In this document: one piece after another, positions 1 through 12,812 of the stretch
Layout of the letters: every line of letters starts with the position of its first letter
Position numbering within the stretch: position 1 is the first letter of the stretch
Origin: Arabidopsis thaliana
Lineage: Eukaryota; Streptophyta; Magnoliopsida; Brassicales; Brassicaceae
DNA length: 64,000 bases
Direction of reading: 5' to 3'
Assembly: GCF_000001735.4 (NCBI RefSeq)
Contig: NC_003074.8
Coordinates: forward strand, 21,521,261 to 21,585,260
Program-made: the position numbers and the translations under genes
The notes under the pieces: model-generated
What the model saw: only the letters and a program-made list of their open reading frames with translations
Database searches by the model: none
What the model was told of the DNA's origin: nothing

Positions 1-28
1 AAAGAAAGATCTTAGTGAACGAACAGCT

Positions 29-1818
29 TTAGACATTGAGGAGCTGTTCCTTCTCAACGGACGGTTTGATATCGGCCGGAGATTGATCGGAGACATTATT
101 CTCCATCTTCTTGAGGCTTTGTTGATGATATACTTGTCGAAGTCTCTCTATTTCTCTCTTCAATGCTTCTTGATGAGCTGAAAATATTAAAATTTACAAT
201 TATCAGTGTTGTCAATAAACCTAAATATTCAATGAGTACTCACATGTTTCATGTTAACATAAATATCTATACTTATCTCATATATATGTTCACACATGGA
301 CAGTTGTTCTAACTTATTAATCATACTAAACTCTATTGATCTTGTGATTCATTATTACTAGCTAGATCCATGTTATAAAATAATTAGCTATAGATATATA
401 TAAACCTTACTAAATCTATTCAAGCAGGACAATATATATTTCATGTTTGTAATTTTATGAATCATGAAGCATGCATTGCCGCAAGTACTTCCTTGTATAT
501 AGTTTATATTACTAAAGAATAATTATTGGTCGAGCCTATATATTGTCAGTGACTATTAAATACATGGAGCTAGTGAAACTTCAGACAATAATAGTAAAAA
601 AAAACAAACAAATTTCTATAGTTTGATAGTATCCCTGAAAAATATATTCAGAAGAATTTTATACAATGTTAGAAAATTGAAAAAAAGTTCAAAATAGAAA
701 ATTACCGTCTTTGAAAATCTTATCTTGTGCTAAAGCTGCGATTCGTTGCTTGATAGCACTATTGTCGACGTTGAGAAGCAATCGCTGATGATCCAAAAAC
801 GCAACTCTTGGCGATAACACTGACACTTCAGTCTTCATTCCACAATTTTAAATGATTTGTTGATCAGTATTTAAACTTTTTATTTAGATTGTTTTACATT
901 AATAAACATAGTATATCTTTGTGTGTAAATTAATTACCTGCAATGAAGTAACGCTCCTTTCAAGCTCTGATATGTATTGCAATTTCCTCACCCTTGATCT
1001 CTGTGCTGATTGCCTATTTGCTAAAATTCTGTAGAAAATTTCAGCAAAAACAAAAATTAGATTTTATCGATGTGACACTAATTTAACTATTTTATAAAAA
1101 CGGTGTATCGAATTATCAGATACTATTATAAACTGTACGTGCATGCATGACCTTCCTTGGGGTTTTGGGAAATAGTAAATAAAAATGTTAATTACCTTTT
1201 TACCCTTTTAGGGTCGTGAATACGATTACCGGAGCTTCCACCGGAGTTTTGATTCGCCGACGGACCATCTTGTGGCTCCGTCTTGCACTGGCTTTGGACC
1301 TCGTCTGATTCGTTGTAATTGTTACCGGCGGCGTTGTTTTGATTGGCTACATTATTGTCCATGTGATGATCATGATCGGACGGTGGTGCTTCTTTGTTGT
1401 TGTCGTCGTCGCTAAGGCTATTATGATCGGACGGCGTGGAGGTGTTGGAGGATGAACGCGTGGGACCCACATTGCCGTTGATGCTGTGATGATGATGATG
1501 ATTGTGGTTATTGTTGTGTACGTCGTCGTTGAACATGGACATGAATTGCTCGTCGTCAAACCTATCGAAGTGGTGGTTTCCGACGCCGGAGGAAGGTGGT
1601 TCAAGGAAAGCAATGGAGTCGCTTATAGAACGACGGTGAGTCCCACGGCGAGTCGCTGAGAAGTCGAGAAACTCATCCATCCATGAAGGGTTTTGTTGTT
1701 GAGGTCCAGCGGTTGCTGCGGCTGCCGCCGTTGCGGCTATGGAAGGGAGTTTCTGGGAGGAGAAGTCAGGCCAATTTGGCGTCGTCATGGTTGGGATTTT
1801 CGGAGGAAGTTGTGCCAT
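29..1818 (-). CDS. BZIP61: Group E bZIP transcription factor
   Basis: Four exons: 1818-1196, 1028-938, 832-706 and 177-29, giving 329 residues. The split basic region begins at the end of exon 1 (residues about 203-208) and continues in exon 2 with the DNA-contacting N-x7-R signature (NRQSAQRSR). The leucine zipper runs through exons 2-4 and contains a proline (VLSPRV). A zipper proline is known for the bZIP34/bZIP61 pair and disfavours homodimers, so a heterodimer partner is likely. The N-terminal half is low-complexity: an Ala run near residues 30-40, an Asn/His tract near residues 100-115 and Ser/Asp-rich segments. The start at 1818 is the first ATG in frame; the frame stays open upstream but only with non-ATG codons. 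It is a nuclear regulator, and the related bZIP34 acts in pollen development. The family assignment is firm; the exact paralogue is from memory. Confidence 0.93.
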
Positions 1819-2291
1819 TAATAAAGATTTAATGGCACACCAGATTTTTTTGTAAGAGGTCAAATGAAAAACAAAGGAAAGGATCAAAGATTTGAGAGAA
1901 ACAACAAAAAATTCAAGTGAGGATCAAGAGAGAAATTGAAAGTTTTAGATGATCAAAATGCTAAAACAGATTAAGAACCATTAGAGAAAGAGAGAGAGAA
2001 TGGGATGAGAAACAAACCAGAGTAACTAAAATGGCTATGTATAACAAAGAGTAGTTATACAAAACAGAAGTAAGAGATAGAAAGAGAGAGGGATGCATGA
2101 GATAAGATAATTTTTATAATAGAATAAAGCGAAATAAAATTATATAAATGGATTCGATCTCAAAGGGTTTATATCTCTGAGTGGGGTCACATGGGGGGCG
2201 AGAGAGATCGGACAGCTATGAAACAGCTGTTTCGGAAGAAAAATTAAAAAGATTTGAGGTCTCTCTTAAGAGCAAATGGAGAATCAGGCAG

Positions 2292-2297
2292 CACGTG
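2292..2297. promoter_or_regulatory. G-box (CACGTG) upstream of the bZIP gene
   Basis: A perfect CACGTG palindrome lies about 475 bp upstream of the bZIP start codon. It is the classic binding core for plant bZIP and bHLH factors, so feedback by bZIP proteins is possible. Its use is inference. Confidence 0.4.
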
Positions 2298-4661
2298 CTC
2301 TTAGTGAACCCCTCTCCCTTAATTTTGTTTTGCTAAACTTATTTTATTAGAGAGACTTTTTCTTTTCAAAACAGTGTATGATATTATTTATCCTTTGGAA
2401 ACATTCTTATGTTTTGCTCTTCCACATGCTCCCGCCTTTCTCTCCTCCTTTCTCCGCCGTTTGATCATTTCCCCCGCCTTGTTTTCTGGCCGTCCGGCGA
2501 GCTGACACTTGGGCAGATGCTACCGGATGCCCTCTCGTATTTCCTCTTTTTAAATTATATGGAAATCATATGAATGTTATGTATATATACCACTAATCGA
2601 TTCAAGAAACACTTGTAATTAAGTCTAGTTTCTAACTTTTTAAGATTTAACCTATATAAGCTTTATCGAAACATTCAACTTCTTATGGAGGTGAGCAAAT
2701 GTTTTGGTTAAAATGTTATCATTTGAGTCATTGTCTAGCAGACACAACTTTTTTACTCTTGTTTAACTAGTTTAACGCATGCAGGATTACTATACATGTA
2801 AATGCAAAGATCATCATACGTAAGTTTAGGAGTCAGTGTGTATGGACATTAATGAGTAGATAGCATAAGAGTGGCCACTTTATCAAATGACAAAGAAAGA
2901 ATAGTCCAATACAATTAATACACTTCTCTTTCTGTCCTTCACATGTACAATTAAGCTTATAGAGAAGCCATGTCTATACATATATACATAAATTAGCTCC
3001 CTAGCTCTATATATATACTATAAACAATTAAAGAACAAGAAAATCAATCATCAGTTGTAACATATACATAGGAATTTATGACAATGCAATGCTAATATAA
3101 GGGAAAAAAAGGCAAAAAGCATTATAAAATGCAAGGGAAAGAGAAGAATGAATTGAGTGGGAGGCTGAGAGTAGTGGAAGAGTGGAGAGATAGAGAGAAA
3201 TGAGCTGTTAGAAAGAAAAGGAGAAGTGAAGAAGGAACCATGTTCATGTGTCAGAACATGTGCTTTGTTTTTATTTTTTTGTATAATATTTTGTGACTTG
3301 TGAGACCTTTCCCTCTCTATATTTTCTTTGTCCCCAAACCAAAGCTTCATGTAGGCCAATCCATTTGATTCATTGTTTTTATAACAGAAGATCATTTATT
3401 GGATTAAATTCACTTTGTATATCCATAAAAATATATAGAAATCTCACAAATACAAACTTTTCAAAAATAGATTAATGAGATGACAAAATAAAAAATATGT
3501 AAGACAAGTTTGGTTTGATTAAGAATATTTTTGCTATTATGTATATATGTTAAAATACAAGTAGTTACGTTAAAACAAAATTGTATGCATATATATATTA
3601 GAACGTATGAAATTATTTCTTAGTTTATGTTCCAACTGTGAACTGTCTATTGTTTCACTATTTATTTAAAATATACAATTCAATTTAATACAATATTTAC
3701 TACAAACAATCCAAACATCAATGGTGGTCCTCTAACAAAGTACTCTAAGAATATTCTCTTTAATTTTCTACATAAGACCAATCTTCGAAATTTCTACAAC
3801 AAGCCCGGCAAAAACAAATAAAAAAGCTACAAGTTTAAGGGATTCAACGAGAACTTATAGAAACTGAAATAACAGTTTAATCAATTAGTATTGGACGGCT
3901 TTGGTACAACGAAAATAAAACTACTAAAATAAATATAGTTATCAATTAGTTGCAAAGTGTAGTATATAACCATATGGTTAGTTAAAGAGAGATATTTTAG
4001 TGTGGTATCAAATATTTCAGTTCAAATTAAAAGGTGAAAATGGAAAGCCAAAAAAAGCTAATAACTGAGCCATATAGAGAAATAGAATTGTTATTTTTGT
4101 TAGTCAAGTGTGGGTTAACCCGAATTCAAGTTCCACTTGAAGAGGAAACTTCGTATCAAAAGACAAAAAACCATGTTTGGTCCGGAAAAAGTTTTCTTAT
4201 AAAAAAGAGAGAATTTTCCGGTAAACAAAAATACTGTAGAAAGTACACAATATATAAAAGAAATCATCTAGTAGGAGGAGTAATGTTTTGATATACCAAA
4301 AACAAAAAGGAAGGGTAATAATGTTTGCAAACTAGTCATTATATAAAATTGAAAGTGGTTGCCTATGAATACAAACATGTTCATGCAAGTGTACTTCCAT
4401 GTGCTTCTCCTCTCATTCTCAATCCACCCAATTCTGCTTCACATGTGCATATGTACATATATGCATATTGTGGTCCGTACGTAACGTTTGTTTTTAAATA
4501 TTATTATTGTTATACGATTTACAAATACTTATTTTTCTAGCACTCTTAAATAAATAAAAACAATTGCGTAAAATATGAGATAATTGAAAAAATAAAATAT
4601 ATATATAAGCTAAAGATATAAAAGTGTCAAAATTTAAAAAGGTTAGGTCACCATTCTCTGT

Positions 4662-4714
4662 AGATTTTAGGGCGAGAAATCAAGTCTTAGGGTTAAGTTT
4701 AAGAGTTAGGGTTT
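4662..4714. repeat. Short interstitial telomere-like sequence
   Basis: TTTTAGGG, TTAGGGTT (4687-4694) and TTAGGGTTT (4706-4714) occur within about 50 bp, matching the plant telomere unit TTTAGGG but not as a clean array. This is probably a scattered remnant. Confidence 0.35.
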
Positions 4715-6275
4715 ATGATTTATTTTTTGAAATCTTAATTTGAGTTTAATTTCCAGGGTTTATGAAGAAATATATACAGATACTTTACAGTTTATAATTT
4801 GGAGTTTGGATTAGGACTAATTTTAACACCTTTTAACTCTCACAAAATCTAAACTATTTTCTTAATTTTGATATTAATTTTATATTATTTTCATAAAATT
4901 TCAACTATTAATCCTAGGAATATCTTATGTTTAAAAATAAAAGTTTAACATGATCTCCGTGTGGATCTTTTAATCAATATTCAAGTAAGTAAGTTATTTT
5001 TACATTCACATAGAAGTCAGACCATTATAAACTAAATCCATTAAAAAAACTACATATGGTAAAAGACTAAAAGATGGTCTTATTTCCAAGTATTATGGAA
5101 AAATGAAAAATGTATTTAGCTTAGTAAATATCTTGAGACCAGCAAAATGATTGAGCATTGGGAATCGGAATTCTGACAAAACCAATCAAATGTGACAGAT
5201 TATTAGAGTATAACTAGTAATTAATGTAGGCTTAAGGCTTCATGACACCAAACTGTAAGTAATAAATTTGGGTATTAGTACATGAGTAATTCATTACAAA
5301 ACCAATTTCAGTATCTTGTCTTTAGATTTTTTGTTGAAGCCAAATACGTTCTCGCAAATCTTCCATCTAAAATGATACTAACAAATGATCAGAAGCATAA
5401 CAAACCAACAAAATAAAATAAATTTCCAGCCCATAAAATTGGAAAAAAAAAAAAATATATACGGAATCTTCCGTAACGATTCGTACATGTTTTCACTGTC
5501 ATATAATGTCACAAATCACAAGACTGCATTTGTTCTGATCTAATTTATATTCAATTACTACCAAAACCATAATTATTTATATGGATCACACGTTTATTTT
5601 TTATACGTCTGACATTAACAAATACACATGGTAAAAACTGTTGGAAAACAACAAGTTTAGTTAATAGTACAGTTTTGCTATATAGATCGTACCATTTGTT
5701 TTCGTGATAATAATAACATATATGAATCTATATAATTCTTAACCGATAATTAATTAACACGGAACTTACGCGTTCATAGGCACATATGACATAGAAGAAA
5801 AGCATCGAATTTTAAAATAGTTCAACTTGTGACTAATCATTATGCATGTTACTGTGTTTTGGTGAATTGGAAAAAGCTTGATCTGAAAGAATAATAATAA
5901 AAGGCAGTTTGTATAATGATAAAAATATAACAGTATATAATAAGGTGGGAGCATAAGTAACGTGAAGGCAGTTTGATCTGTCGGGAATTTTTTTTGTATA
6001 CTTTATGCTCCTAATTATGGTAATTAGATAAGTTAAAGTATAGTTTTAACTTAACTCGTGAACTCATCATTTTTTTTAACAAGAATCCCGTTTCTGAACT
6101 CAAACGCAATCACAAAAACAAATACGTATTGGGATTCATAAATGCCTTAATAAACGAAATTTTGTTTTTTTTTCTTCTTTTCTTTTGAATTATAGTATTG
6201 GGCTCACAACATAATTCAAAAGTCTTTAATTTACTTATTAGATCCAACAAACAGAAGTGATCCGACCCAATACTT

Positions 6276-6292
6276 TGGGCCGTAGTTGGGCC
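6276..6292. promoter_or_regulatory. Two site II (TGGGCC) elements
   Basis: TGGGCC occurs at 6276-6281 and 6287-6292, about 400 bp before the PIG-L start codon. Paired site II elements are typical of plant housekeeping promoters active in growing cells and are bound by TCP factors. The leader between here and the ATG probably contains an intron, with GT at 6409-6410 and AG at 6684-6685. That intron is inferred from splice signals only. Confidence 0.5.
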
Positions 6293-6685
6293 TAAATAAT
6301 ATTCTCCGTCGGATTATTTGCGATCACTTCCTTCCTCATTCTCGCCGTCGATCAGCTTCTAACGGCGCCTCATCGGTCGTCAAGCCTTACCTTCTCATCC
6401 CAGCTTTGGTAGATTCTCTTCTTTGGTTTAGCTGTTTCAGTCTTTGATTTTACTTAGCTTGATCCTCCGAATATGAGAATAATGTTTCTATTATGTTTAT
6501 CTTCATTCTTCAATGTGAACTCATGAATCTGGAATTTGGGCAAACAAAGAGTTTCTTCCGAATGTGAACTTGATTGCTTACAAATTTTGAAACTTTTTTG
6601 TTTATTTGTTTGCTTTGTTCATTGTTGAAATTGAACAAAGTCTTTGATCTGCTCAGTGCCCACCTAATATGATTTATGGTGTCAG

Positions 6686-8394
6686 ATGGCATGGCTTGTG
6701 GTTTCTGTTTCTCTGATTGTTATATGGTTGGCTTCTTTCTGCAAAATATTCTTCCGAGCAACATCTATCTCCGGAGCTGCTATTCTTGATGATGGCAAGT
6801 AGCCCGATGATGGTTTCCACCATCTCAATAGCTTCTTTCTTTCAAAAGCTAATCTTTTTTTCTTTCTACAGAATTTGATATCTTTTTGTATTTGATTTCA
6901 GGTAAAACCCCTCAGAAGAAAAATGTACTGTTTGTTATCGCACATCCTGATGATGAATCGATGTAAGATTTTGAGAATGTATCTCTCTGTCTGTTGTTGG
7001 AATCAATGAAATGTCAAGATTATTATTGTTCTTCTTCTTCTTCTTATGATTATGCTGAGAGATTAGTCATGGACATTCTTGACAGGTTCTTTTCTCCAAC
7101 AATAAACTACTTAGCTTCCAATGCTTGCAATCTTCACATGTTATGCTTGTCCACTGGTAATATATGTCTTCTCATACTTTCTAGGTTGGTGTATTACTTT
7201 CCTTTTCAAAGTTGTTGAATTGGTCAAGTACTGAGAAAATTCTAGTTTCATTGAAGAGAAGAGATTAATGTCTACTAAAGTTGCAGATTAGGTTCCCTTA
7301 TAGTAAAGGTGAATTTATTTTGTTTCAGGTAACGCTGATGGTATGGGAAGCATTAGGAACAATGAGCTGCATCGGGCATGTGCGGTGCTCAAGGTAATCC
7401 ATTTTGATAAAGAAGGGATCTATTATAATGTTTCTTGTCATTGCAGTGAAGAACATGTTTTTGCTAATAGATATATTGAACACATGATGTAGGTTCCGCT
7501 TCAACAGTTAAAGATTCTGAACCATCCTAATTTGCAGGTTTAGTTCTATTATATCTCCCCAGTACATGTGTATCTCTTTATATATAATCTCATTGGGGGT
7601 CATCTCGCAGGATGGTTTTGGCCAATTATGGAGCCACGATTTGCTAACAGAGATCATCGAAGAAGAAGTCACTAAACACGATATCCACACAGTATGACTT
7701 GGCTCTTACAGCGTCGTTAAAGACACTCATCAGGATGTCACTTAGAAATATTTCTGCATCTTATTCTCTATGTGGTGTTTTCAGATAATAACATTCGATA
7801 ACTATGGTGTTTCGGGTCATTGCAATCACCGAGATGTGCATCGTGGAGTATTGTACGTCAGACTTCTTTTAATACCTTAGTCATCAAACCGCAAAATCAT
7901 TCCTCATCACTTTGTTGTACATGCAGAAAGTTCTTGCAGACTAATTCAGGAAGAAATGTCAAAGCTTGGGAACTCGTAAGTCTTACTTTTTTCCCGGAAC
8001 TTAAAAGTATCTGCAAGCTCCTATCATCCTAAAAGAATACTTGATTTTGTACATCAGGTAAGCCTTAATATCTTTCGCAAGTACTGTGGACCTGTCGACA
8101 TTTGGCTGTCAATTTTATCCGCCAAAATACATCCGAGCAAGGTAATCATCATAAACGAGCAGCCTTGGAAAAGCTTCAAAGCAATGGCACAACATTTAAG
8201 CCAGTGGGTTTGGTATGTCTCATTCTCTAAATATGATATAGTATGTTCTTTACCTTTGATCATGATGAATGTGAATGATAAGAACTGAAACATGTATCGC
8301 TGCTTTTTTGTTGTGATTGTGTAGGTTTCGAAAGCTTTTTGTTTCGTTTTCAAGCTATACATATGCGAATACACTTAGTAGAATCAACCCTTGA
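6686..8394 (+). CDS. N-acetylglucosaminylphosphatidylinositol de-N-acetylase (PIG-L family)
   Basis: Ten exons: 6686-6794, 6902-6962, 7086-7156, 7329-7393, 7493-7537, 7611-7691, 7785-7852, 7927-7975, 8058-8212 and 8325-8394, giving 257 residues. The protein removes the acetyl group from GlcNAc-PI, the second step of GPI-anchor synthesis at the ER. Evidence: an N-terminal hydrophobic anchor (residues about 2-20), the zinc-binding AHPDDE motif near residue 51 with the last Met codon split by an intron, and the downstream H-x2-H block (GHCNHRDVH) encoded by exon 7. Length fits the family. Intron 1 uses a GC donor (GCAAGT at 6795-6800): the neighbouring GT would give an immediate stop, whereas the GC site joins D-D-G-K-T in frame. 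The gene is convergent with the PheRS gene, with 333 bp between stop codons. Confidence 0.9.
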
Positions 8395-8727
8395 GTCAAA
8401 GGAGCTCTTGTCGAGGCAAAGCTGAAACGATTTTGAAGAAAAGTTGCAGCTTGTAGTGTTGTGGATCACTGAGACAACTCAATTTCTTTTGTGTAAAAAT
8501 GCATTGCTACAAACTATTCAGATGTAAACAGCTACAAAATCTGGGAACTCGAGGCATAAAACGGACACCTTATTTTTCATTCCTTTAGAATAACGAAACC
8601 AATGTACATATATTTTTTTGAGGGTAATGCAATTCTGCCAGAAGTAAATAAAGTTTATGTAGGAATAACAATGCCAAACCTTCAATATTCATCACTGTCT
8701 GCAACAACGCTACTCTTTTCAAAATTC
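8395..8727. other. Convergent 3' intergenic region
   Basis: This stretch holds the 3' untranslated ends of the PIG-L (+) and PheRS (-) genes. No other feature was seen. Confidence 0.6.
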
Positions 8728-11126
8728 TCACCTTAATTCGACATTTAGCTTCTTCTGCACCTCATCACGCACTTTACTCTGCATTTCGATAAGTCACCAT
8801 TTCAACACATTTAACACTAACAACATATACACAACCAATTCTATCTTGCTATCACGATTTGGAAAATTTCATTTTGTCTATGAAACGGTTTTGAATATCT
8901 TACATGTTAATGATGAAAGGAGAAGCAAAAGTGATTACCTGCAGATCATTGACCTCCTCGTCCGTAAGAGACCGCTCCATGGAACGGAACACGATTCTGT
9001 AACAATGACTCGTCAGCCCTTTCTTCTTATTGGTGAATTGGTCAATTAACTTCACCTGTGAATGCAATAAAGGCTATAAACAAAGGAACACTGAAGAATA
9101 TGATGATACAATTAAAGGATAGCTGAAAAGTAAATTTGATTCCTGTAAAAGCTAATATTCTCTCCCAAACAATCAAGATATAAGATACCTCTTCAACAAG
9201 ATCCCCAGCAATTCCTCTAACAACTTCACAAAAATTATTCTCTGTGAACAAATCACTTATCCAGAAACTGATGTCCTTGTAACAAGGAGGATACTGCAGA
9301 ACAAAATTTTGTTTGCCATCGTTAAACATACAATACAGATAAGTCTTCAACTAGAGTTCATTAGTCTACGAGACATGGACATTAAGTGTTTTACCTTTGA
9401 ATATGGCTTGAATTTCACTCCAAGTTCTCCTTTTCCAAACTGCATGTAACATCAAATACATTAATGTGAGAAAATAATTCATATTTTTAGACGATTAGTC
9501 TCATAACCTAAAATTTGAAGTTGTCACCCAAGTAATCACCTGGGACGTGAATCGTTCATCGGATGACCAGAAAAATCGTATATCAGGTATGTCAAACAAA
9601 ACCATAGCAAGTCTCTCAAGTCCAAGTCCGAAGGCCCAAGCAACATTATTTTCTAATCCACTTTGTTTCAGAATTACTTGCTCGGTCACCCCACAGCCCA
9701 AAACCTCCAACCAGTCTTCCTGAACCGATAACCAGATAAAGCTTGTGTTAGATGAGAAACTGAAGTTTGTGTTAGATGCTATAATTTCTATCCAATAACA
9801 CCAATATGTATTTGGGAAAAGGAGACCACACAAAAATAGAAGTATTATATGTCTCTTTAAAGCAAAGATATGAAAACGAAAGACTCATAGACTACCTTAA
9901 AATATATCTCAAGCTCAAAAGATGGATTGGTAAATGGGAAATATGTATCAACCCATCTCATCTCCACCGAACCTGGCAGCCAAAAAAAGAAGCTCAGATC
10001 AAATTATTTCATGTATATTTCCCCAACTTCTTCTTAAATTAATGAAATAATCATCCTAAACAACTCTTAATAAACCATCTTTGAAGTTATTTACACTTGC
10101 TGAAGAATATAGATTGTTTATTGGATCTTAATGTACCAAATAAGTGGCGTGCCAATCCCTCAAGACATTTCTTCAAATCCTCAGCAGCATACAAAGTGGA
10201 ATCCTTGCCAGACCCGTTCCAGTCCTCAGGAGAGAAAACACAAAAACCTTCCATCTGTAATAGATAAAAAACATAATACACCTGTCGAGCAAAACAGCCA
10301 AAGTAAAAGAAAAACACAGGGACCTCAAGAATAGAACACCTGATGGAAAACCGGATAATGAGTAGAGTCAATAGAATCTCTTCGGTAAACATCCCCGGTT
10401 ACAAGGAAACGACTATGACCTTTCCTCAACAGCTCAGCTTGGTGAGCACTCGTATGACATCTCAAAACAGTTTGTGAGTCTACATAGTACGTGTCATTAA
10501 GACTTCTGCTTACATGATCAGCAGGGACTAGCACATCATCAAAGTTCTGGTACCAAAAACCAATAATGATCACATTGAAAACCAAGTGATACTTCTAGAA
10601 AGATGCAAACTTGAGTACTGAAAACGTACTTGCTTTGTGGTAACAATTGGGGAAAGGTCTTCGAACTTCTCAAACTTGTTTGAGTAATTGGAATCAAAGT
10701 AATCGTAGATAGCGTTTTTTAAGATACCAATCGGATGCTTATCTCTTCTGTGTAGCTGCATTCCTAGTTTAGAGAAAATCGAATCTGGTACATTATTTGT
10801 TGGATCATCCTCTCTCACCACATCTGAAAATTCAATAAGTGTACACTAAAAAATGTCAAATATAACTTCTTTTGGAGCAAGTGCGATGTTTTATGAACTT
10901 CACTTTTAAGAATCGAATCTAAGAACGAACCATTTCTAGCGATTGCGACGCCACCAATATCAACAGCAGAGACGATTGGGTAGCGACGCTTCCTCATTTT
11001 AGGTGGAGAGTAAGCGGCGGAGGAAGAAAACGAAGAAACGAATGAAAATCGTTTGAAGCCATTGCTCGAGAGAAGAGCTACGGAGGCTCGACTGAAGATA
11101 GTGGACTGAACTGAGAAAACGGTCAT
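8728..11126 (-). CDS. Phenylalanyl-tRNA synthetase, organellar single-chain type
   Basis: Ten exons: 11126-10931, 10823-10630, 10546-10340, 10254-10137, 9972-9896, 9719-9540, 9439-9395, 9293-9189, 9055-8939 and 8778-8728, giving 429 residues. It charges tRNA-Phe in organelles as a class II monomer. Domains in order: a Ser/Arg-rich transit peptide (about residues 1-60); a catalytic core starting near HPIG, with the substrate-binding TSAHQAELL block, a motif 2 region ([10 protein letters not shown] then HPVFHQ-type sequence) and motif 3 ([11 protein letters not shown]); then a C-terminal ferredoxin-fold anticodon-binding domain ([12 protein letters not shown] onward). The Ser/Arg-rich leader suits chloroplast and mitochondrial targeting, and plants are known to share this enzyme between the two. 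All ten joins keep phase. Confidence 0.95.
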
Positions 11127-11686
11127 AGCGTCTCGAGTTAGGTGGTATACTTAAGCAAATTCTGAGAGTTTGACAGAAGTTACGGCAAACACCGTCGATG
11201 TAGAACGGAGGCCGATGAAGAAGATTGCGGCGGCGATTGGCGGCTGAAAAGAGAAGGAGAGAAAATCTCCGATTACGAGGAGAGATGACGTGTCATGAGT
11301 AGCAGTAGGGTTGGAAATTTTGATGGATTGAATCCATCGATTTTACTATTATACCCCTACGCTAAACTGAATTGTAAAAATTGCAAATGGAACTTATGTT
11401 TATCCTAAATTAGGTATTGCACCTTGATGTTTATTGTTTTCTGATTTTGTTGAAATCTCAAATCTTATTGACCAATAAGAGCTTTCTACATAAACTTATT
11501 GACCAATTCAATATCAGGAACAACTCTTTCAATGTAAGAAGAATTTGGAATTATGGTTTATGAGATATCTCTTCTCTTCTGCAGTTAAACTTATCTGGTT
11601 ATATCGAAAACTATCTACAAGTAAAGCTAAAAAAATGCTTTGTAAAGAAACAGACATCTTTGAGGCTTTTGTTTTTTTAAGCTCTG
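11127..11686. other. Intergenic: PheRS promoter and OPA3-like 3' end
   Basis: The 5' leader and promoter of the PheRS gene lie against it. The remainder is AT-rich sequence and the 3' untranslated end of the OPA3-like gene. Nothing else was seen. Confidence 0.5.
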
Positions 11687-12812
11687 CTACTTTATTTTCT
11701 CAGCAGCATTCTGATAACACATGTAGTTGTAAAGCCAAGCTAATCCTCTTGGCTTAGATACCTCTTCATTAAGAGGCTTAGAAGGCTGTTCATTAATCGG
11801 CTTAGAAAGCTCTTCATGAAGCAAACAGCATCTTTGTTTCATCTCTTCGATTTCGTTCTCCATCTTCTCATGTTTACGTCTGAATTCCTGGTAAGCAAAT
11901 ATAAAGCATAGAGAAAGATCTTTCAAGAGTTTGTAAACAAGATATGTGGAATTCCCAAAGAGATGCAACTAGAGACATAGTAAACATGTGTGAACAGAAG
12001 AGCTCACCGCTAGTTCTTGTTGTCGTTTCTCTTCTTTTTTCGCTTCTCCTCTGGCATTTCTCTGCACTTCATAGACAAGAGCAGCTCCTGCAACCTTAAA
12101 GAAGGAAAAGAAGATGAAGGCATGTTTATCTATTTAAGAACCAATTGAATTGATGAAAGCAATTGATCTTGTTGATGCAAATAACTTCAACTGCAGGGAT
12201 CTAGCAGATGCAGAACAAACTTCATTGAAACAGAACTAGAACATCAATGGCTATAAAAATTTCTCCTTTCGAGTCCTTAAGCTATCAAAATCTATGAAAA
12301 GACATGAGATTTAAGGTACCGTGAAGGCAAAGAGTTCCCCAAGAAGATCTGCAGCGGCTTGAACAGCTCTCTCTTCGTTCAAAGGGCGAATAACTGCATC
12401 AGTTATACGACCAGAAGCACGTCTTTGTAACTTTGTAGTAAATCTGTGATTCGCCTGTCCAAGAACCATAAAAGTTATATCAATTTCAAATCTTTCATAA
12501 ACCCTTGATTATTCTTCGTAAATCAGAAACTTATACAATCAGATACAACAGACACAAGATTACTCCTTTCGATCGATGATCATACACAAAGATTGTAATC
12601 AAACCGAAAGATGGGAAATTTGAGTGTTAAAAGGAGTCTTTTTTGTATACCTGTGCAATGTTGATGATGAATTGACGGAATTTGGGATTAACACCAGCTT
12701 CTTTCTTAAGCTGGTTAGCGATGGGTTTGCAGATAGTTCGAAGAGCTAGGGTTCCTAGCTTCAGAAGCGGGAGGACCATGGTCTGCTGAACTAGAGACTT
12801 CGGCTGGCTCAT
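11687..12812 (-). CDS. OPA3-like protein
   Basis: Four exons: 12812-12651, 12454-12320, 12094-12008 and 11887-11687, giving 194 residues. The N-terminal block (LPLLKLGTLALRTICKP at about residues 14-30, then a conserved F-x-x-x-L-Q-R-R segment and a hydrophobic AGAALVYE stretch) matches the optic atrophy 3 family, whose animal member is mitochondrial and affects mitochondrial shape. The role in plants is unclear. After the hydrophobic segment comes a charged coiled coil rich in Glu, Lys and Arg. A short repeated S-K-P-x-N-E motif (three copies, the last imperfect) follows near residues 150-170. The gene is divergent from the myosin gene, sharing about 720 bp upstream. Confidence 0.88.

Larger units (their letters stand above)
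1819..6685. other. Intergenic region between the bZIP and PIG-L genes
   Basis: The first few hundred bases are the 5' leader and promoter of the bZIP gene, with GA-rich runs near 1985-2095. The rest is AT-rich. Open frames at 3051-3395 (-), 4034-4291 (+) and 4325-4540 (+) are compositionally simple and match no family I know. A degenerate telomere-like stretch lies near 4660-4715. The final 400 bp hold the promoter and leader of the PIG-L gene. I see no other gene. Confidence 0.6.

Noticed and set aside
1819-1887. In-frame extension upstream of the bZIP start
   Set aside because: Open only with a non-ATG (TTG) start; no conserved residues, and the ATG at 1818 gives the expected protein.
3051-3395. 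114-codon open frame on the minus strand
   Set aside because: Compositionally simple, derived from GA/CT-rich DNA, no recognisable domain.
4034-4291. 85-codon open frame on the plus strand
   Set aside because: AT-rich, no homology recognised, no promoter or splice context.
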